From contig NZ_JAFIQT010000009.1 in NCBI RefSeq assembly GCF_017355935.1, forward strand, positions 62,001 to 126,000: DNA of 64,000 nt. Reading direction: 5' to 3'. The notes beneath the pieces were generated by a model. That model had not been told where the DNA came from, searched no databases, and was given only the letters and a program-made list of their open reading frames with translations. Source of the DNA: Telluribacter humicola. Lineage in GTDB: Bacteria > Bacteroidota > Bacteroidia > Cytophagales > Spirosomataceae. A program made the position numbers and the translations under genes. This document shows positions 26,102 to 36,144 of the stretch, piece by piece (position 1 is the stretch's first letter; every line of letters begins with the position of its first letter).

Positions 26102-26572
26102 CTACTCCTTTCTCTTTATAGCGTTTATCTCGATACGCTGATTATCTACCATAAAATCAAACTGAATATAGATGCGCTCCAGGGGCTGGTTGATCCCGCT
26201 GAGATAATAGTACCAGTGTCTGATTTTGGCAATTTCTATCTGGTTCTCCGTGTTGATGATGCGGGCGAAGTGCTGGTACTTATTGCCGCTGGTATCAATG
26301 GGCAGCACGCGGCAACGCTCGAAGGTGCGGGTACGGCCCACATTCTCGAGGATGCGGATGGAGATCAACCCCTCCGGTGCTTCCTTAACGTGTACCCGGC
26401 CGTAACCGGGAGGGAAGTTGCCTTCCGGGTCAGGACCGGATATACCACTGCCACCCATGTAGTAGTCGTAGTGCCCAAAGTAGGGTTGGTTAGGCGATAC
26501 CTTCGGGCGGGAGCAGGCCACCCAAACCAGGGCAGCTACCAGAGCCAGTAGTAGGGGTGATAGGTGTTTCAT
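26102..26572 (-). CDS. Putative small lipoprotein, unknown function
   Basis: 156 aa. The N-terminus MKHLSPLLLALVAALVWVAC is a lipoprotein signal with lipobox WVAC, so the protein is probably anchored to a membrane facing the periplasm. The rest is rich in aromatic and charged residues (HYDYYMGGSGISGPDPEGNF; IRHWYYYLSGINQPLERIYI) and shows no family I recognise. It stands alone, about 150 bp upstream of the uvrA terminator region in map order and 180 bp after the convergent LytTR gene. Confidence 0.75.
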   Translation of the reverse strand: MKHLSPLLLALVAALVWVACSRPKVSPNQPYFGHYDYYMGGSGISGPDPEGNFPPGYGRVHVKEAPEGLISIRILENVGRTRTFERCRVLPIDTSGNKYQHFARIINTENQIEIAKIRHWYYYLSGINQPLERIYIQFDFMVDNQRIEINAIKRKE

Positions 26573-26664
26573 AGCTTTGGGAACAGCAGAGCAGCAGGCA
26601 AAAGTGGAATGGCTTTGTGGACCTCTTATAGGCTAAAGTAGAGAAATAGGTGGTAAAAGCAAAA

Positions 26665-26687
26665 GAGCCAGGCGGTAGGCCTGGCTC
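26665..26687 (-). terminator. Intrinsic terminator after uvrA
   Basis: GAGCCAGGC (26665-26673) pairs with GCCTGGCTC (26679-26687) around a 5-nt loop; on the minus strand it is followed by TTTTGCTTTT. It lies 34 bp past the uvrA stop. Confidence 0.85.
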
Positions 26688-26720
26688 AGTGGTTAGTTAC
26701 GGAGGTACCGTGGCGATATA

Positions 26721-29561
26721 CTATCCGTTCAGCTCTTCCTTCAGAAACTTACCGGTAAAGCTTTCCTTAGCCTTGGCTACCTTCTCAGGGGTACCTTCGG
26801 CGACTACGCGGCCGCCCTGGGCGCCACCTTCCGGGCCAATGTCAACAATGTAGTCGGCGACCTTAATAATGTCCATGTTGTGCTCGATGATCAGTACCGT
26901 ATTTCCTTTTTCGACGAGCTTGTTAAGTACATCCAGCAGGTGACGGATATCCTGGAAATGGAGTCCCGTAGTAGGCTCATCGAGGATATACAGTGTCTTA
27001 CCGGTATCGCGCTTGGAAAGCTCTTCGGCCAGCTTTACCCGCTGGGCTTCTCCACCCGAAAGGGTAGTGGCGTGCTGTCCGAGGGTGATATAGCCAAGTC
27101 CAACGTCGTTCAGCGTCTGTACCTTGCGGAGGATACGCGGCTGATTCTCGAAGAATTCCAGCGACTGCTCTACGGTCATGTCCAGTACATCCGCGATGGA
27201 CTTGCCCTTGAAGCGTACTTCCAGCGTTTCGCGATTAAAGCGCTTGCCTTTGCAGGTCTCGCAGGCAATGTGTACGTCGGGCAGGAAGTCCATTTCGATC
27301 TTCTTCATGCCCGCTCCTTCGCAGTCCTCGCAGCGGCCCCCCTTCACGTTGAAAGAGAAACGCCCGGGCTTGTAGCCCCGGATCTTGGCTTCGGGCAGCT
27401 CGGCAAAGAGCGTACGAATATCCGTAAAAAGATTGGTATAGGTAGCCGGATTGGAGCGTGGGGTACGTCCGATGGGCGACTGATCTACTTCTATAACTTT
27501 ATCAATATGCTCCAGCCCCTCGATGCTCTTGTACGGAAGCGGCTCGCGGCGTGAGCGGTAGAAGTGCTGGTTCAGGATCGGGAACAGCGTCTCGTGGATC
27601 AGCGATGACTTGCCGCTGCCACTTACCCCCGTCACGCATATCATGGTACCCAGGGGCAGCTTGATCGTCACGTTCTTGAGGTTATGACCAGTACAGCCTT
27701 TCAGTATCAGCGTATTACCATTGCCTTTACGGCGCTCGGCGGGTACTTCTATACCCCGGCGTCCGCTCAGGTACTCAGCCGTAACAGAGCCATTTTGAAG
27801 GAATTCGTCGGGAGTACCCCGGCCGACAATCTGTCCGCCGTGGCGGCCGGCACCCGGGCCCACATCCACGATGTAGTCTGAGGCCAGCATCATATCCTTA
27901 TCGTGCTCTACCACCAGTACCGTATTGCCCAGGTCGCGCAGGTTCTTGAGCGACTGGATCAGACGAACGTTGTCGCGCTGGTGCAGACCGATGCTCGGCT
28001 CATCCATAATATACAGTACGCCGGTAAGCTGGGTACCGATCTGGGTAGCCAGCCGTATCCGCTGCGCTTCACCACCCGAGAGGGTACGCAGGGCGCGGTT
28101 AAGGGTCAGGTACTCCAGTCCCACGTCCAGCAGAAAGCCGATCCGCTTGCGGATTTCTTTGAGTACCTCATGGCCTATGACCCGCTGACGATCAGTGAGG
28201 CGATCTTCCAGGCCTACCATCCAGTCGGCCAGTTCGCGGATATCTACCTGGGCCAGCTCGGCGATGTTCTTGTTATCGATCTTAAAGTGCAGCGACTCCT
28301 GGCGTAGCCGGGCGCCGTTACACTCGGGGCAGGTACGAATAACCATGAAGTCCTTGAGCCAGTCCTGTATCTTATCAGTACCGGTTTCCTGCTGGCGCTT
28401 CAGGAAGTTAATAATCCCGTCAAACTTCGTGTCCCACTCCGTACCGGGGTACTTCTTGGAAGGCAGGGGGACGGGCTCGTCGCTGCCGTACAGGATCACC
28501 TCCATCGCCTCGGGAGGCAGTTTTTCCAGAGGTGTACTCAGGCTGACTTTATGCTTCTTGAGCAGTGTTTCCAGCTGCTTGAATATCCAGGCATCACGGT
28601 ACTCACCCAGGGGCGCTATTCCTCCCCGGCTGATACTGAGCGAGCGGTCCGGCATGATGGAGTCTTCGGTGATTTCTTCCACTACACCCAATCCCTGGCA
28701 GGTAGGGCACCAGCCGTAGGGGGAGTTGAAGGAAAAACTGTTAGGAGCCGGATCGTCGTAGCTGATACCCGACTCAGGGTCCATCAGGTTTTGGGAGAAG
28801 TAGTGCACCTCGCCATTGGTGTCCAGTACCATCATGGCTCCTTTGCCCTGCTTGATGGCCGTTGCTACGGACTGGCTCAGGCGGTAGCGATCTTCGGCTT
28901 TGGGGATAACGCGGTCTACTACTATCTCTATATCGTGTACCTTGTAGCGGTCCAGCTGCATCTTAGGTACTATATCCTGTACCTCGCCATCCACCCGTAC
29001 CTTAGTATAACCCAGGCGGGCGATCTGTACGAACAGTTCGCGGTAGTGGCCTTTGCGGCCTTTTACTACCGGGGCCAGAAGGGTAGTCTTCTGTCCGCCA
29101 AATTGGGCCAGCAACTGATCAATAATCTGATCCTGCGACTGTTTCACCATGCGGCGTCCCGTCACGTACGAGAAAGCCTCACCCGCGCGGGCGTATAGCA
29201 GACGCAGGAAGTCGTAGATCTCGGTGACAGTACCTACGGTAGAGCGGGGGTTACGCGAAGTAGTCTTCTGCTCGATGCTGATCACCGGCGACAGACCGCT
29301 GATCTTGTCCACGTCAGGCCGCTCCATTTCGCCAATAAAGCCCCGGGCGTAGGCTGAGAAGCTTTCCATGTAGCGGCGCTGCCCTTCGGCATAGATCGTA
29401 TCAAAGGCCAGTGACGATTTACCACTCCCGCTAATACCCGTTACCACTACCAGCTTATTGCGGGGAAAACTTACGTCAATGTTTTTAAGATTATGCTCAC
29501 GGGCGCCCTGCACTTCTATCTGGTCGTAGCCCGTAAGGTCAATATCATTCAGCTGTTTCAA
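26721..29561 (-). CDS. uvrA: Excinuclease ABC subunit A
   Basis: The 946-aa damage-recognition ATPase of nucleotide excision repair, full length. It contains two ABC modules: Walker A1 [12 protein letters not shown] (about 42-52) and Walker A2 [15 protein letters not shown], with signature motifs [17 protein letters not shown] and [16 protein letters not shown]. Zinc-binding cysteines are in [17 protein letters not shown] and in the second-module finger [17 protein letters not shown]. The insertion [26 protein letters not shown] fits UvrB interaction and DNA binding. It is monocistronic with its own terminator; uvrB is not in this window. Confidence 0.98.
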   Translation of the reverse strand: MKQLNDIDLTGYDQIEVQGAREHNLKNIDVSFPRNKLVVVTGISGSGKSSLAFDTIYAEGQRRYMESFSAYARGFIGEMERPDVDKISGLSPVISIEQKTTSRNPRSTVGTVTEIYDFLRLLYARAGEAFSYVTGRRMVKQSQDQIIDQLLAQFGGQKTTLLAPVVKGRKGHYRELFVQIARLGYTKVRVDGEVQDIVPKMQLDRYKVHDIEIVVDRVIPKAEDRYRLSQSVATAIKQGKGAMMVLDTNGEVHYFSQNLMDPESGISYDDPAPNSFSFNSPYGWCPTCQGLGVVEEITEDSIMPDRSLSISRGGIAPLGEYRDAWIFKQLETLLKKHKVSLSTPLEKLPPEAMEVILYGSDEPVPLPSKKYPGTEWDTKFDGIINFLKRQQETGTDKIQDWLKDFMVIRTCPECNGARLRQESLHFKIDNKNIAELAQVDIRELADWMVGLEDRLTDRQRVIGHEVLKEIRKRIGFLLDVGLEYLTLNRALRTLSGGEAQRIRLATQIGTQLTGVLYIMDEPSIGLHQRDNVRLIQSLKNLRDLGNTVLVVEHDKDMMLASDYIVDVGPGAGRHGGQIVGRGTPDEFLQNGSVTAEYLSGRRGIEVPAERRKGNGNTLILKGCTGHNLKNVTIKLPLGTMICVTGVSGSGKSSLIHETLFPILNQHFYRSRREPLPYKSIEGLEHIDKVIEVDQSPIGRTPRSNPATYTNLFTDIRTLFAELPEAKIRGYKPGRFSFNVKGGRCEDCEGAGMKKIEMDFLPDVHIACETCKGKRFNRETLEVRFKGKSIADVLDMTVEQSLEFFENQPRILRKVQTLNDVGLGYITLGQHATTLSGGEAQRVKLAEELSKRDTGKTLYILDEPTTGLHFQDIRHLLDVLNKLVEKGNTVLIIEHNMDIIKVADYIVDIGPEGGAQGGRVVAEGTPEKVAKAKESFTGKFLKEELNG

Positions 29562-30149
29562 AGCGTCTAATCAGTAGGTTCAAAAAAGAGGAAGACCAGT
29601 GTCTCCATCTGAAGGTAAACGTTAAATATACTAGATGGGTTCGTATTTGCGGCTGCCGGAAAGAGAATGTTTGTCTGCCTTCCCTGCACAAGCTCAGACA
29701 AATATCCACAGGCTTTTCCACATAGCCTACTCCTGTATAGTATAACCTTCTTTTGCCTGTTCTGAGGAGGTGCTGATGAGCTTCAATTTCTCCCTTTTAT
29801 CAGTAGTAGCTTTTATAGCTGTATCTGTTCAATTTGTACAAGCCCTAATCAGGCGCCGGATGATCAAGTACATCTATGTTTATTTAAGACCTGATGTAGC
29901 GATTCAGAGATAGTGTTTTGATACATAAAAACTTACCGTTGTACATAGATTTTTGTCTAGTAACCGTAGGTATCGTATCGTGTACTTAGTGTGTTACTTT
30001 TACACTATGAACATTTGGAGAAAAAATAAGATTAAAACTTTATTAATTTTTTCAAATGTATAGTTAGAATCAGGGGTTTCTGCTACTTTCACACCTCAGT
30101 TTAGTATGCTTTTCTCTTATAACCATTTACTCACTACCAATCATCATTT
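29562..30149. other. Long upstream region of the SusC/SusD pair
   Basis: The region has the uvrA promoter side on the left, the candidate 45-codon gene in the middle and an AT-rich stretch (about 29930-30075) on the right. TAGTGT (29987-29992) and ACACTA (30002-30007) form an inverted repeat with 9-nt spacing that contains TTACTTTTA. No FecIR-type sigma/anti-sigma pair or other regulator gene is present. Confidence 0.5.
29776..29913 (+). CDS. Possible 45-aa small membrane protein
   Basis: An ATG at 29776 opens 45 codons ending with TAG at 29911. An AGGAGG sequence at 29765-29770 lies 5 nt before it, an unusually good Shine-Dalgarno for this phylum. The product begins MSFNFSLLSVVAFIAVSVQF, a likely single transmembrane helix, followed by a basic cluster (IRRRMIKYIYVYLR), i.e. 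N-out/C-in by the positive-inside rule. There is no homologue I can name. It sits alone in the 588-bp gap between uvrA and the susC-type gene, so it could also be chance. Confidence 0.4.
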   Translation: MSFNFSLLSVVAFIAVSVQFVQALIRRRMIKYIYVYLRPDVAIQR

Positions 30150-33100
30150 ATGAAGAAAGATCTACGATCAGCAGTCCGATGGGCTGTACTAATGCTGCTC
30201 GTGCTAAGCAGTGTATTAGCACAGGCGCAGGAGCGCCGAGTCACTGGTAAGATCACCACCTCAGACAACCAGGGCTTGCCAGGAGCCAACGTACAAGTAA
30301 AAGGTACCACCGTTGGTACAGTCACAGATGCGGATGGACAGTTTACAGTAGCGGTGCGTGGTAACGATGCCGTTCTGGTAATTTCGTCAATCGGCTATGT
30401 TAAGAAAGAAGTACCTGTTGGCAATCAGAGTACTATCAGTGTATCGCTGGATGATGACGTAAAGAGCCTGAGCGAAGTAGTAGTAACCGGTTACGGTACA
30501 CAGTCCAAGCGGGACATTACCGGAGCGGTGGCTTCTATTGACGTAAAGCAGGCGCTGGCAGTACCCGCTTCTAACCTGGCGCAGGCCATGCAGGGACGTG
30601 TAGCCGGTGTGAACGTATCCAACGACAACTCACCCGGTGGTGGTGTGATGGTACGTATACGGGGGTTCGGTACCATCAATGACAACTCTCCTCTGTACAT
30701 CATTGACGGTACGCCTACCAAAGGTAACCTCAGCTCACTCAACCTGAACGATATCGAATCGATGCAGGTACTTAAGGATGCTTCGGCGGCTTCTATCTAC
30801 GGTTCGCGGGCCGGTAACGGGGTAGTAATCATTACGACCAAGAAAGGAAAAGCCGGAAAGCCTACCCTTTCGTATGATACCTACTACGGTACCCAAAGCG
30901 CCTGGAAAGGCCTGGACCTGACCAACACCCAGGAGCACGCTGATATACTATGGAAGTCACGCATTAATGCGCTCAATACGCTTAATAATGGTATCGCTAC
31001 TCCTAACGCGGGCCAGAGCGGACTTATTTACCCCAGCAACGCTCAGTTTGGCAAGGGAGCTACTCCGGTTATTCCTGATTATATTATACCGGGAGGCGCA
31101 ATGGAAGGCGATCCCCGTACCGATCCAAGCCGCTATGTATATGATCCGTTCAACCCCAGTTCGCGCTATCTGATTACCAAAGCGAATAAGGAAGGTACCG
31201 ACTGGTTCGATGAAATGTTCAATCCGGCTCCCATCCAGAACCACCAGTTGGGCGTATCGGGTGGAAACGAAAATGGTCGCTATGCCATGTCGCTGAACTA
31301 CTTTGATCAGAAAGGGATCATGCAGTATACCTACTACAAGCGGTACTCCATCCGGGCTAATACCGAGTTTAATGTGACTAAGCGGATACGGGCAGGGGAG
31401 AACTTCCAGATAGCCCTGGACGAGCGCGTAGGACAGACCAACGGAAACCAGAGCGAATCGAATCCTATTTCGTTTGCGTACCGTATCCAACCTATTATAC
31501 CGGTTCGTGATATCAAAGGTAACTACGCCGGTACCTCCGGACCTGACCTGGACAACTCACGTAACCCTATCGCTGAACTTTGGCGCAACAAAGACAACGT
31601 AGGCCGCAACGTACGCCTGTTTGGTAATGCCTTTGCTGAGGTTGACATCCTCAAAAACCTGACCGCCCGTACGCAGTTTGGTCTGGATTATAACCTGTTT
31701 AACCATCGTGTATACCGCGCTGTGGATCTGGAATCTTCCGAAAACGCCGGAGCTAACCAACTCGACCAGACCAATAACTACGAGTGGACCTGGACCTGGT
31801 ACAACACCCTGACCTACAAGACCAGCTTCATGGATGATCGTCTGAGCTTTAACGTGGTGGCAGGTACTGAGTCAATTAAGAGCTTCTTCGAACAATTTAC
31901 GGCCCGTCGTCAGCGCTTTGCTTCGGATGATCTGGAAAACCGCTACCTGGATGCCGGTAACCCTGGTACTTCGGTAAACGCAGGTTTTGCCTCTGACTGG
32001 CGCATCGCTTCGGAGTTTGCCAAAGCCAACTTCTCGCTGGATGATAAGTACCTGCTGGATGTAACCATCCGTCGTGACCGCTCCTCACGCTTCGCCGAAA
32101 AATACCGGGTTGCTTACTTCCCGGCGGTATCGGTAGGCTGGCGTTTGTCTAATGAGGAATTCATGAAAGGACTGACCTGGCTGGATGACTTCAAGCTACG
32201 TGCAGCCTGGGGACAAACCGGTAACCAGGAAATTGGTAACTACAACCGCTTCGGCATATTTGGTACTAACGCGGCTCAGAACTTCTACGACCTGAATGGA
32301 AACAGAACATCGGCAGTACAAGGCTACGACCGTACCCAGTTTGCTAACCCTAACGCCCGTTGGGAAACTACTACTTCGACGGATATAGGCTTTGATGCAG
32401 TATTCCTTAAAGGCAAGCTCGATGTTAATTTTGACTGGTACGACCGCCTCACTACCGACATGCTGTTCCGTCCGGATGTACAGCGTACGCAGGGGGTAGC
32501 TACTGTACCTTTCCAAAACATTGGTTCTATGCAGAACAAAGGGGTTGAGCTTGGACTAAACTATAACGGAACCGCTTCAAACGGAGACTTCCGTTACTCT
32601 ATCGGGGCTAATATCTCTACTTATCGTAACAAAGTAATCACACTGACCGGCGATCCGGCTACGCAGTACTTCGGTTTCACGACGCGTCTTCCACCCATGA
32701 GTGTAACCCAGGCAGGCTATCCGATCGGTTCTTTCTTCGGCTACACCATTGATGGATTCATCAACACTGACGAAGAAGGCAAATCGTTGCCGGTTCAGTT
32801 TGGGGGTGGAGTAAACAACAAAGCCGGTAACTTCCGTTTCCGTGATATCAACAACGATGGTATCATCAATGCTTCTGACCGGAGCATCATCGGCAGCCCG
32901 CACCCTGACTTTACGTACGGTATCAACATCAGCACCAGCTACAAGAACTTCCGTCTTGACATATTCGGACAAGGTGTACAGGGCAACCAGATCTTTAACT
33001 ACGTACGCTACTGGACCGACTTCCCCACCTTTGGCGGAAACCGCAGCAAGCGGATGGCTTATGAGTCGTGGGAGCCGGGCAAAACCGACGCCAAGCTGCC

Positions 33101-33416
33101 AATCCTGCGCTCGAATGACGTAATCTCAAGCCAGCCTTCAACTTACTACCTCGAAGATGGCTCGTACCTGCGTCTGAAGAACGTTCAGCTTACTTACGAC
33201 ATACCTGCTACACTACTGTCGAAGCTGGGACTTAGCAGAGCTTCAGTATACATACAGGGACAAAACTGGCTAACCTTCACCAAGTACACCGGCCTGGATC
33301 CTGAGATTAACCTGCGCAGCTCGAGTGGAACTGACCAGGATCGCCAGATTGGGGTGGACGAGGGCGCCTATCCGTCCTATCGTGCTACACTGCTTGGCTT
33401 AAACCTCAGTTTCTAA
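30150..33416 (+). CDS. SusC/RagA-family TonB-linked outer-membrane transporter
   Basis: 1088 aa. Signal peptide, carboxypeptidase-D-like regulatory domain (about 30-105; RVTGKITTSDNQGLPGANVQVKG in part), TonB-box-like stretch LSEVVVTGYGTQ, then the SusC signature plug (VRIRGFGTINDNSPLYIIDG and ASAASIYGSRAGNGVVIITTKKGK). The remainder is a 22-strand-type barrel ending in ATLLGLNLSF with the typical C-terminal Phe. It forms the energised channel of a glycan or peptide importer with the SusD protein coded 31 bp downstream. No glycoside hydrolase gene is adjacent, so the ligand cannot be inferred. Confidence 0.97.
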   Translation: MKKDLRSAVRWAVLMLLVLSSVLAQAQERRVTGKITTSDNQGLPGANVQVKGTTVGTVTDADGQFTVAVRGNDAVLVISSIGYVKKEVPVGNQSTISVSLDDDVKSLSEVVVTGYGTQSKRDITGAVASIDVKQALAVPASNLAQAMQGRVAGVNVSNDNSPGGGVMVRIRGFGTINDNSPLYIIDGTPTKGNLSSLNLNDIESMQVLKDASAASIYGSRAGNGVVIITTKKGKAGKPTLSYDTYYGTQSAWKGLDLTNTQEHADILWKSRINALNTLNNGIATPNAGQSGLIYPSNAQFGKGATPVIPDYIIPGGAMEGDPRTDPSRYVYDPFNPSSRYLITKANKEGTDWFDEMFNPAPIQNHQLGVSGGNENGRYAMSLNYFDQKGIMQYTYYKRYSIRANTEFNVTKRIRAGENFQIALDERVGQTNGNQSESNPISFAYRIQPIIPVRDIKGNYAGTSGPDLDNSRNPIAELWRNKDNVGRNVRLFGNAFAEVDILKNLTARTQFGLDYNLFNHRVYRAVDLESSENAGANQLDQTNNYEWTWTWYNTLTYKTSFMDDRLSFNVVAGTESIKSFFEQFTARRQRFASDDLENRYLDAGNPGTSVNAGFASDWRIASEFAKANFSLDDKYLLDVTIRRDRSSRFAEKYRVAYFPAVSVGWRLSNEEFMKGLTWLDDFKLRAAWGQTGNQEIGNYNRFGIFGTNAAQNFYDLNGNRTSAVQGYDRTQFANPNARWETTTSTDIGFDAVFLKGKLDVNFDWYDRLTTDMLFRPDVQRTQGVATVPFQNIGSMQNKGVELGLNYNGTASNGDFRYSIGANISTYRNKVITLTGDPATQYFGFTTRLPPMSVTQAGYPIGSFFGYTIDGFINTDEEGKSLPVQFGGGVNNKAGNFRFRDINNDGIINASDRSIIGSPHPDFTYGINISTSYKNFRLDIFGQGVQGNQIFNYVRYWTDFPTFGGNRSKRMAYESWEPGKTDAKLPILRSNDVISSQPSTYYLEDGSYLRLKNVQLTYDIPATLLSKLGLSRASVYIQGQNWLTFTKYTGLDPEINLRSSSGTDQDRQIGVDEGAYPSYRATLLGLNLSF

Positions 33417-33447
33417 TAGTTGAGAAAAATTTTAAAGAGAAACGACA

Positions 33448-35172
33448 ATGAAAAAAATAACCTACCTGACAAGTTTCCTCTTGCTGGGATTAGCTACCTC
33501 CTGTAGTGATGAATTTCTAGAAACGCGCCCTAAGGCCGCGCTTTCTATCGAGACGCTGAAGAACCGGGCTGGCGTTAACTACCTTCTTACCGGAGCCTAT
33601 TCTTTATTGGATGGTGTAGGGGCAGGTACCACAACCTGGCACGGATCGGCCGATAACTGGATATACGGAAGCGTAGCCGCTGACGATGCCTACAAAGGTA
33701 CAATCGCAGGGGACCAACCCGAGATATCTCTGATTGAACAAAAACTTATTCAACCGGATAATACCCATTTCAGGGGCAAGTGGCAGGCTGTTTATGACGG
33801 CGTAGCAAGGGCCAATGATGTGTTGCTGCTAGTGGACCAGGTGGAAGAGCTTACTGACGCAGAGAAGACGCAGATCAAGGCGCAGGCTCATTTCCTGCGG
33901 GGCCACTACCACTTTGAGGCCAAGAAGATGTGGAACAACGTCCCGTACATTGACGAAAAGGCCTATAACCCTGATGACCTGAACAGCACCCGCCTGACAA
34001 ACGATAAAGATATCTGGCCGAATATCGAAGCGGATTTCAAATTTGCTCTGGATAATCTGCCCGAGACCCAGACTCAGAAAGGACGTGCTACCAAATGGGC
34101 TGCTGCCGCTATGCTGGGTAAGGCGTATCTGTTCCAGCGTAAGTGGGCAGAGGCCAAGGCTCAGTTTGATGCTATCGTGAACAGCGGTCGTTACAAACTG
34201 GTGGATCGCTACAACGATAACTTCCGCGCTTCGACCAATAACAATGCAGAGTCTATTTTTGAAGTACAGCACTCTGTAAACGATGGAGCGCCGGGTGGTG
34301 AAAACGGAAATCAGGGAGCTACGCTCAACTACCCTTACGGGGGAGGCGGTGTTACTACCTGCTGCGGATTTTATCAGCCTACTCAGAACCTGGTGAACTC
34401 GTTCAAGACCCAGAACGGACTACCTCTGTTCGACACTTACAACAATTCTGATGTGAAGAATGATCAGAATATTGAGGTAACCCAGGCTTTTACACCTGAA
34501 GAAGGAGAATTAGATCCACGGCTTGACCATACCGTAGGTCGTCGTGGTATACCATTCCTGGATTGGGGGGTACACCCGGGCAAGGCTTATATCCGTGATC
34601 AGGCGTACGGTGGGCCTTACTCTCCCCGCAAGCACCTGATGTACCGCTCTGATGTGGGTACCAATACTTTCTCGGGTAACCCGCGTCTTAACGCCAACAA
34701 CTACCGCATGATCCGCTATGCGCACGTGCTGCTGATGCTGGCCGAAGCTGAGGTAGAACTGGGTAATCTGTCACGGGCTCGCGAACTGGTAAACATGGTA
34801 CGGAGTCGGGCTGCCAATCCGGATGGATTTGTAAAAACAGCTGATGGCAAGCCTGCCGCTAACTATGTTATCAAAGAGTACGCTGCTGGTGATCCGGCCT
34901 TCAGTACCGCCGCCAATGCCCGTACCGCCGTTCGTTTTGAAACACGCCTCGAGCTGGGTATGGAAGGACACCGCTTCTTTGATTTGGTTCGGTGGGGTAT
35001 CGCTGATCAGGTACTGAACGCGTACTATGCTGTTGAGAAAAACAAGCGTACGTACTTCAACGGAGTTAGCTTCACCAAGGGCAAGCACGAGTACTACCCG
35101 ATTCCCCTGCAGGAAATCGTAAACTCACAGATGGATGGTAAAGCTACTTTAAAGCAGAATCCCGGCTATTAA
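33448..35172 (+). CDS. SusD/RagB-family nutrient-binding lipoprotein
   Basis: 574 aa. Lipoprotein signal MKKITYLTSFLLLGLATSCSDEFLETRP, the usual SusD start with the FLETRP box. TPR-like N-terminal helices (FRGKWQAVYDGVARANDVLLLVDQ; QAHFLRGHYHFEAKKMWNNVPYIDE in essence) and the C-terminal SusD segment (RMIRYAHVLLMLAEAEVELG; FETRLELGMEGHRFFDLVRWG; YYPIPLQEI) are intact. It should cap the SusC channel on the cell surface and bind the ligand. It lies 31 bp after the susC-type gene, and a strong terminator ends the pair. Confidence 0.97.
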   Translation: MKKITYLTSFLLLGLATSCSDEFLETRPKAALSIETLKNRAGVNYLLTGAYSLLDGVGAGTTTWHGSADNWIYGSVAADDAYKGTIAGDQPEISLIEQKLIQPDNTHFRGKWQAVYDGVARANDVLLLVDQVEELTDAEKTQIKAQAHFLRGHYHFEAKKMWNNVPYIDEKAYNPDDLNSTRLTNDKDIWPNIEADFKFALDNLPETQTQKGRATKWAAAAMLGKAYLFQRKWAEAKAQFDAIVNSGRYKLVDRYNDNFRASTNNNAESIFEVQHSVNDGAPGGENGNQGATLNYPYGGGGVTTCCGFYQPTQNLVNSFKTQNGLPLFDTYNNSDVKNDQNIEVTQAFTPEEGELDPRLDHTVGRRGIPFLDWGVHPGKAYIRDQAYGGPYSPRKHLMYRSDVGTNTFSGNPRLNANNYRMIRYAHVLLMLAEAEVELGNLSRARELVNMVRSRAANPDGFVKTADGKPAANYVIKEYAAGDPAFSTAANARTAVRFETRLELGMEGHRFFDLVRWGIADQVLNAYYAVEKNKRTYFNGVSFTKGKHEYYPIPLQEIVNSQMDGKATLKQNPGY

Positions 35173-35196
35173 TACACTATCATCCTTATAGTAACG

Positions 35197-35236
35197 ACTC
35201 GGGCCGCTCCCAAAGGAGCGGCCCGAGTGCGTTTTT
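35197..35236 (+). terminator. Intrinsic terminator after SusC/SusD pair
   Basis: Fourteen-bp perfect arms, 35197-35210 and 35215-35228 (ACTCGGGCCGCTCC and its complement), enclose loop CAAA and are followed by GCG and five T residues. It lies 25 bp past the SusD stop. Confidence 0.92.
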
Positions 35237-35291
35237 ATCTAACAAAAAGTGCTAGTAAGGGTTATATAAGCCTACGTAAAACAGGATACTT

Positions 35292-35528
35292 ATGCTGAAA
35301 AGTCCCCGCTTCGCGCTATGGTTTGTGAGTCTGTTCCTGCTGGTGTATACCGTAGGAGCGTCGGCTGGTATGTCATCTGGTATTGTTACCTGTATGTTCC
35401 TGCTGTCGCCCTTCCTGGTACTATGGCTGGTATATTCGGTGCTGCGCTACGGCGAGCCTTCAGGCCGTACCTTTGATGAGTACTTCTACGACGATGCCGA
35501 CATCCGGGCTGATAAGCTGCGGGAGTAG
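35292..35528 (+). CDS. Small membrane protein, unknown function
   Basis: 78 aa with two hydrophobic helices (FALWFVSLFLLVYTVGASAGM and IVTCMFLLSPFLVLWLVYSVL) joined by a short loop, then an acidic tail (GRTFDEYFYDDADIRADKLRE). The tail is charged and would lie in the cytoplasm. I recognise no named family. It starts 55 bp after the SusD terminator and ends 4 bp from a convergent gene. Coding is supported by its hydrophobic pattern and clean fit in the gap. Confidence 0.7.
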   Translation: MLKSPRFALWFVSLFLLVYTVGASAGMSSGIVTCMFLLSPFLVLWLVYSVLRYGEPSGRTFDEYFYDDADIRADKLRE

Positions 35529-35532
35529 GTAC

Positions 35533-36144
35533 TTAGAGAGCCAGGTACTTACAAGCCACTCCTTCAATCTTTCCGGCGCGCTCCACGAAGCGTTCTACCT
35601 GCGTTTTGCGTACCTCTACCTGTAGACGACAGCTTATCTCAAATTGCTGCTCGAGTACCGTCAGGTCCATCTCCTTTACTAGCTGCATCACCCCATTCAT
35701 ACTTTCGTATCCAAAGGTAAGCTCGTACCGATCATAGAGGTGCCGCGTCGCTACCGTTGCCTGTTCCAAAGCAGCCAGCGTGGCCGACTTATAGGCGTTG
35801 ATGAGGCCCGGTACTCCCAGCAGGGTACCTCCGAAGTACCTGACGACTACCACCAGTATATTAGTAAGGTCCTGTGAGTACAGCGTGTTCAAGATAGGGC
35901 GCCCGGCCGAGCCAGCCGGTTCACCGTCGTCGTTGGCGCGGTAGTGGTTGCGGTCCAGGCCCAGCCGGTAGGCGTAGCAGTGGTGGTTGGCTTTGGGGTG
36001 TACTTCCCGTAGTTGGGCCAGGTAGTCCTTAGCCTCCTGCTCCGACCGGATAGGGTAGGCAAAGGCCAGAAACTTGCTGCCGCGATCTTTGAATAAACCT
36101 TCGGTAGCTTCCTCAATAGTACGGTACGAATCATCGAATAACAC
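35533..36144 (-). CDS. IMPACT/YigZ-family protein
   Basis: 203 aa, cytoplasmic. The UPF0029/IMPACT domain is clear: KFLAFAYPIRSEQEAKDYL, HHCYAYRLG, NDDGEPAGSAGRPIL and VVVVRYFGGTLLGVPGLINAYK. The C-terminal YigZ-type ferredoxin-like part follows (about 135-200). E. coli YigZ and eukaryotic IMPACT are linked to translation control and binding of nucleic acids or proteins; a precise bacterial role is not established. The start is a GTG at 36144, and the gene overlaps the upstream MFS gene by 14 bp, indicating translational coupling. Confidence 0.92.
   Translation of the reverse strand: MLFDDSYRTIEEATEGLFKDRGSKFLAFAYPIRSEQEAKDYLAQLREVHPKANHHCYAYRLGLDRNHYRANDDGEPAGSAGRPILNTLYSQDLTNILVVVVRYFGGTLLGVPGLINAYKSATLAALEQATVATRHLYDRYELTFGYESMNGVMQLVKEMDLTVLEQQFEISCRLQVEVRKTQVERFVERAGKIEGVACKYLAL

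Noticed and set aside
28551-29198. 215-codon plus-strand frame inside uvrA
   Set aside because: uvrA is certain on the other strand; the frame has no features of a protein family.
29702-29722. Two DnaA-box-like 9-mers (ATATCCACA and TTTTCCACA)
   Set aside because: Each has one mismatch, there are only two, and neither dnaA nor other origin genes are near. Not enough for an origin.
33421-33447. Possible attenuator between susC and susD genes
   Set aside because: The 31-bp gap shows no stable hairpin.
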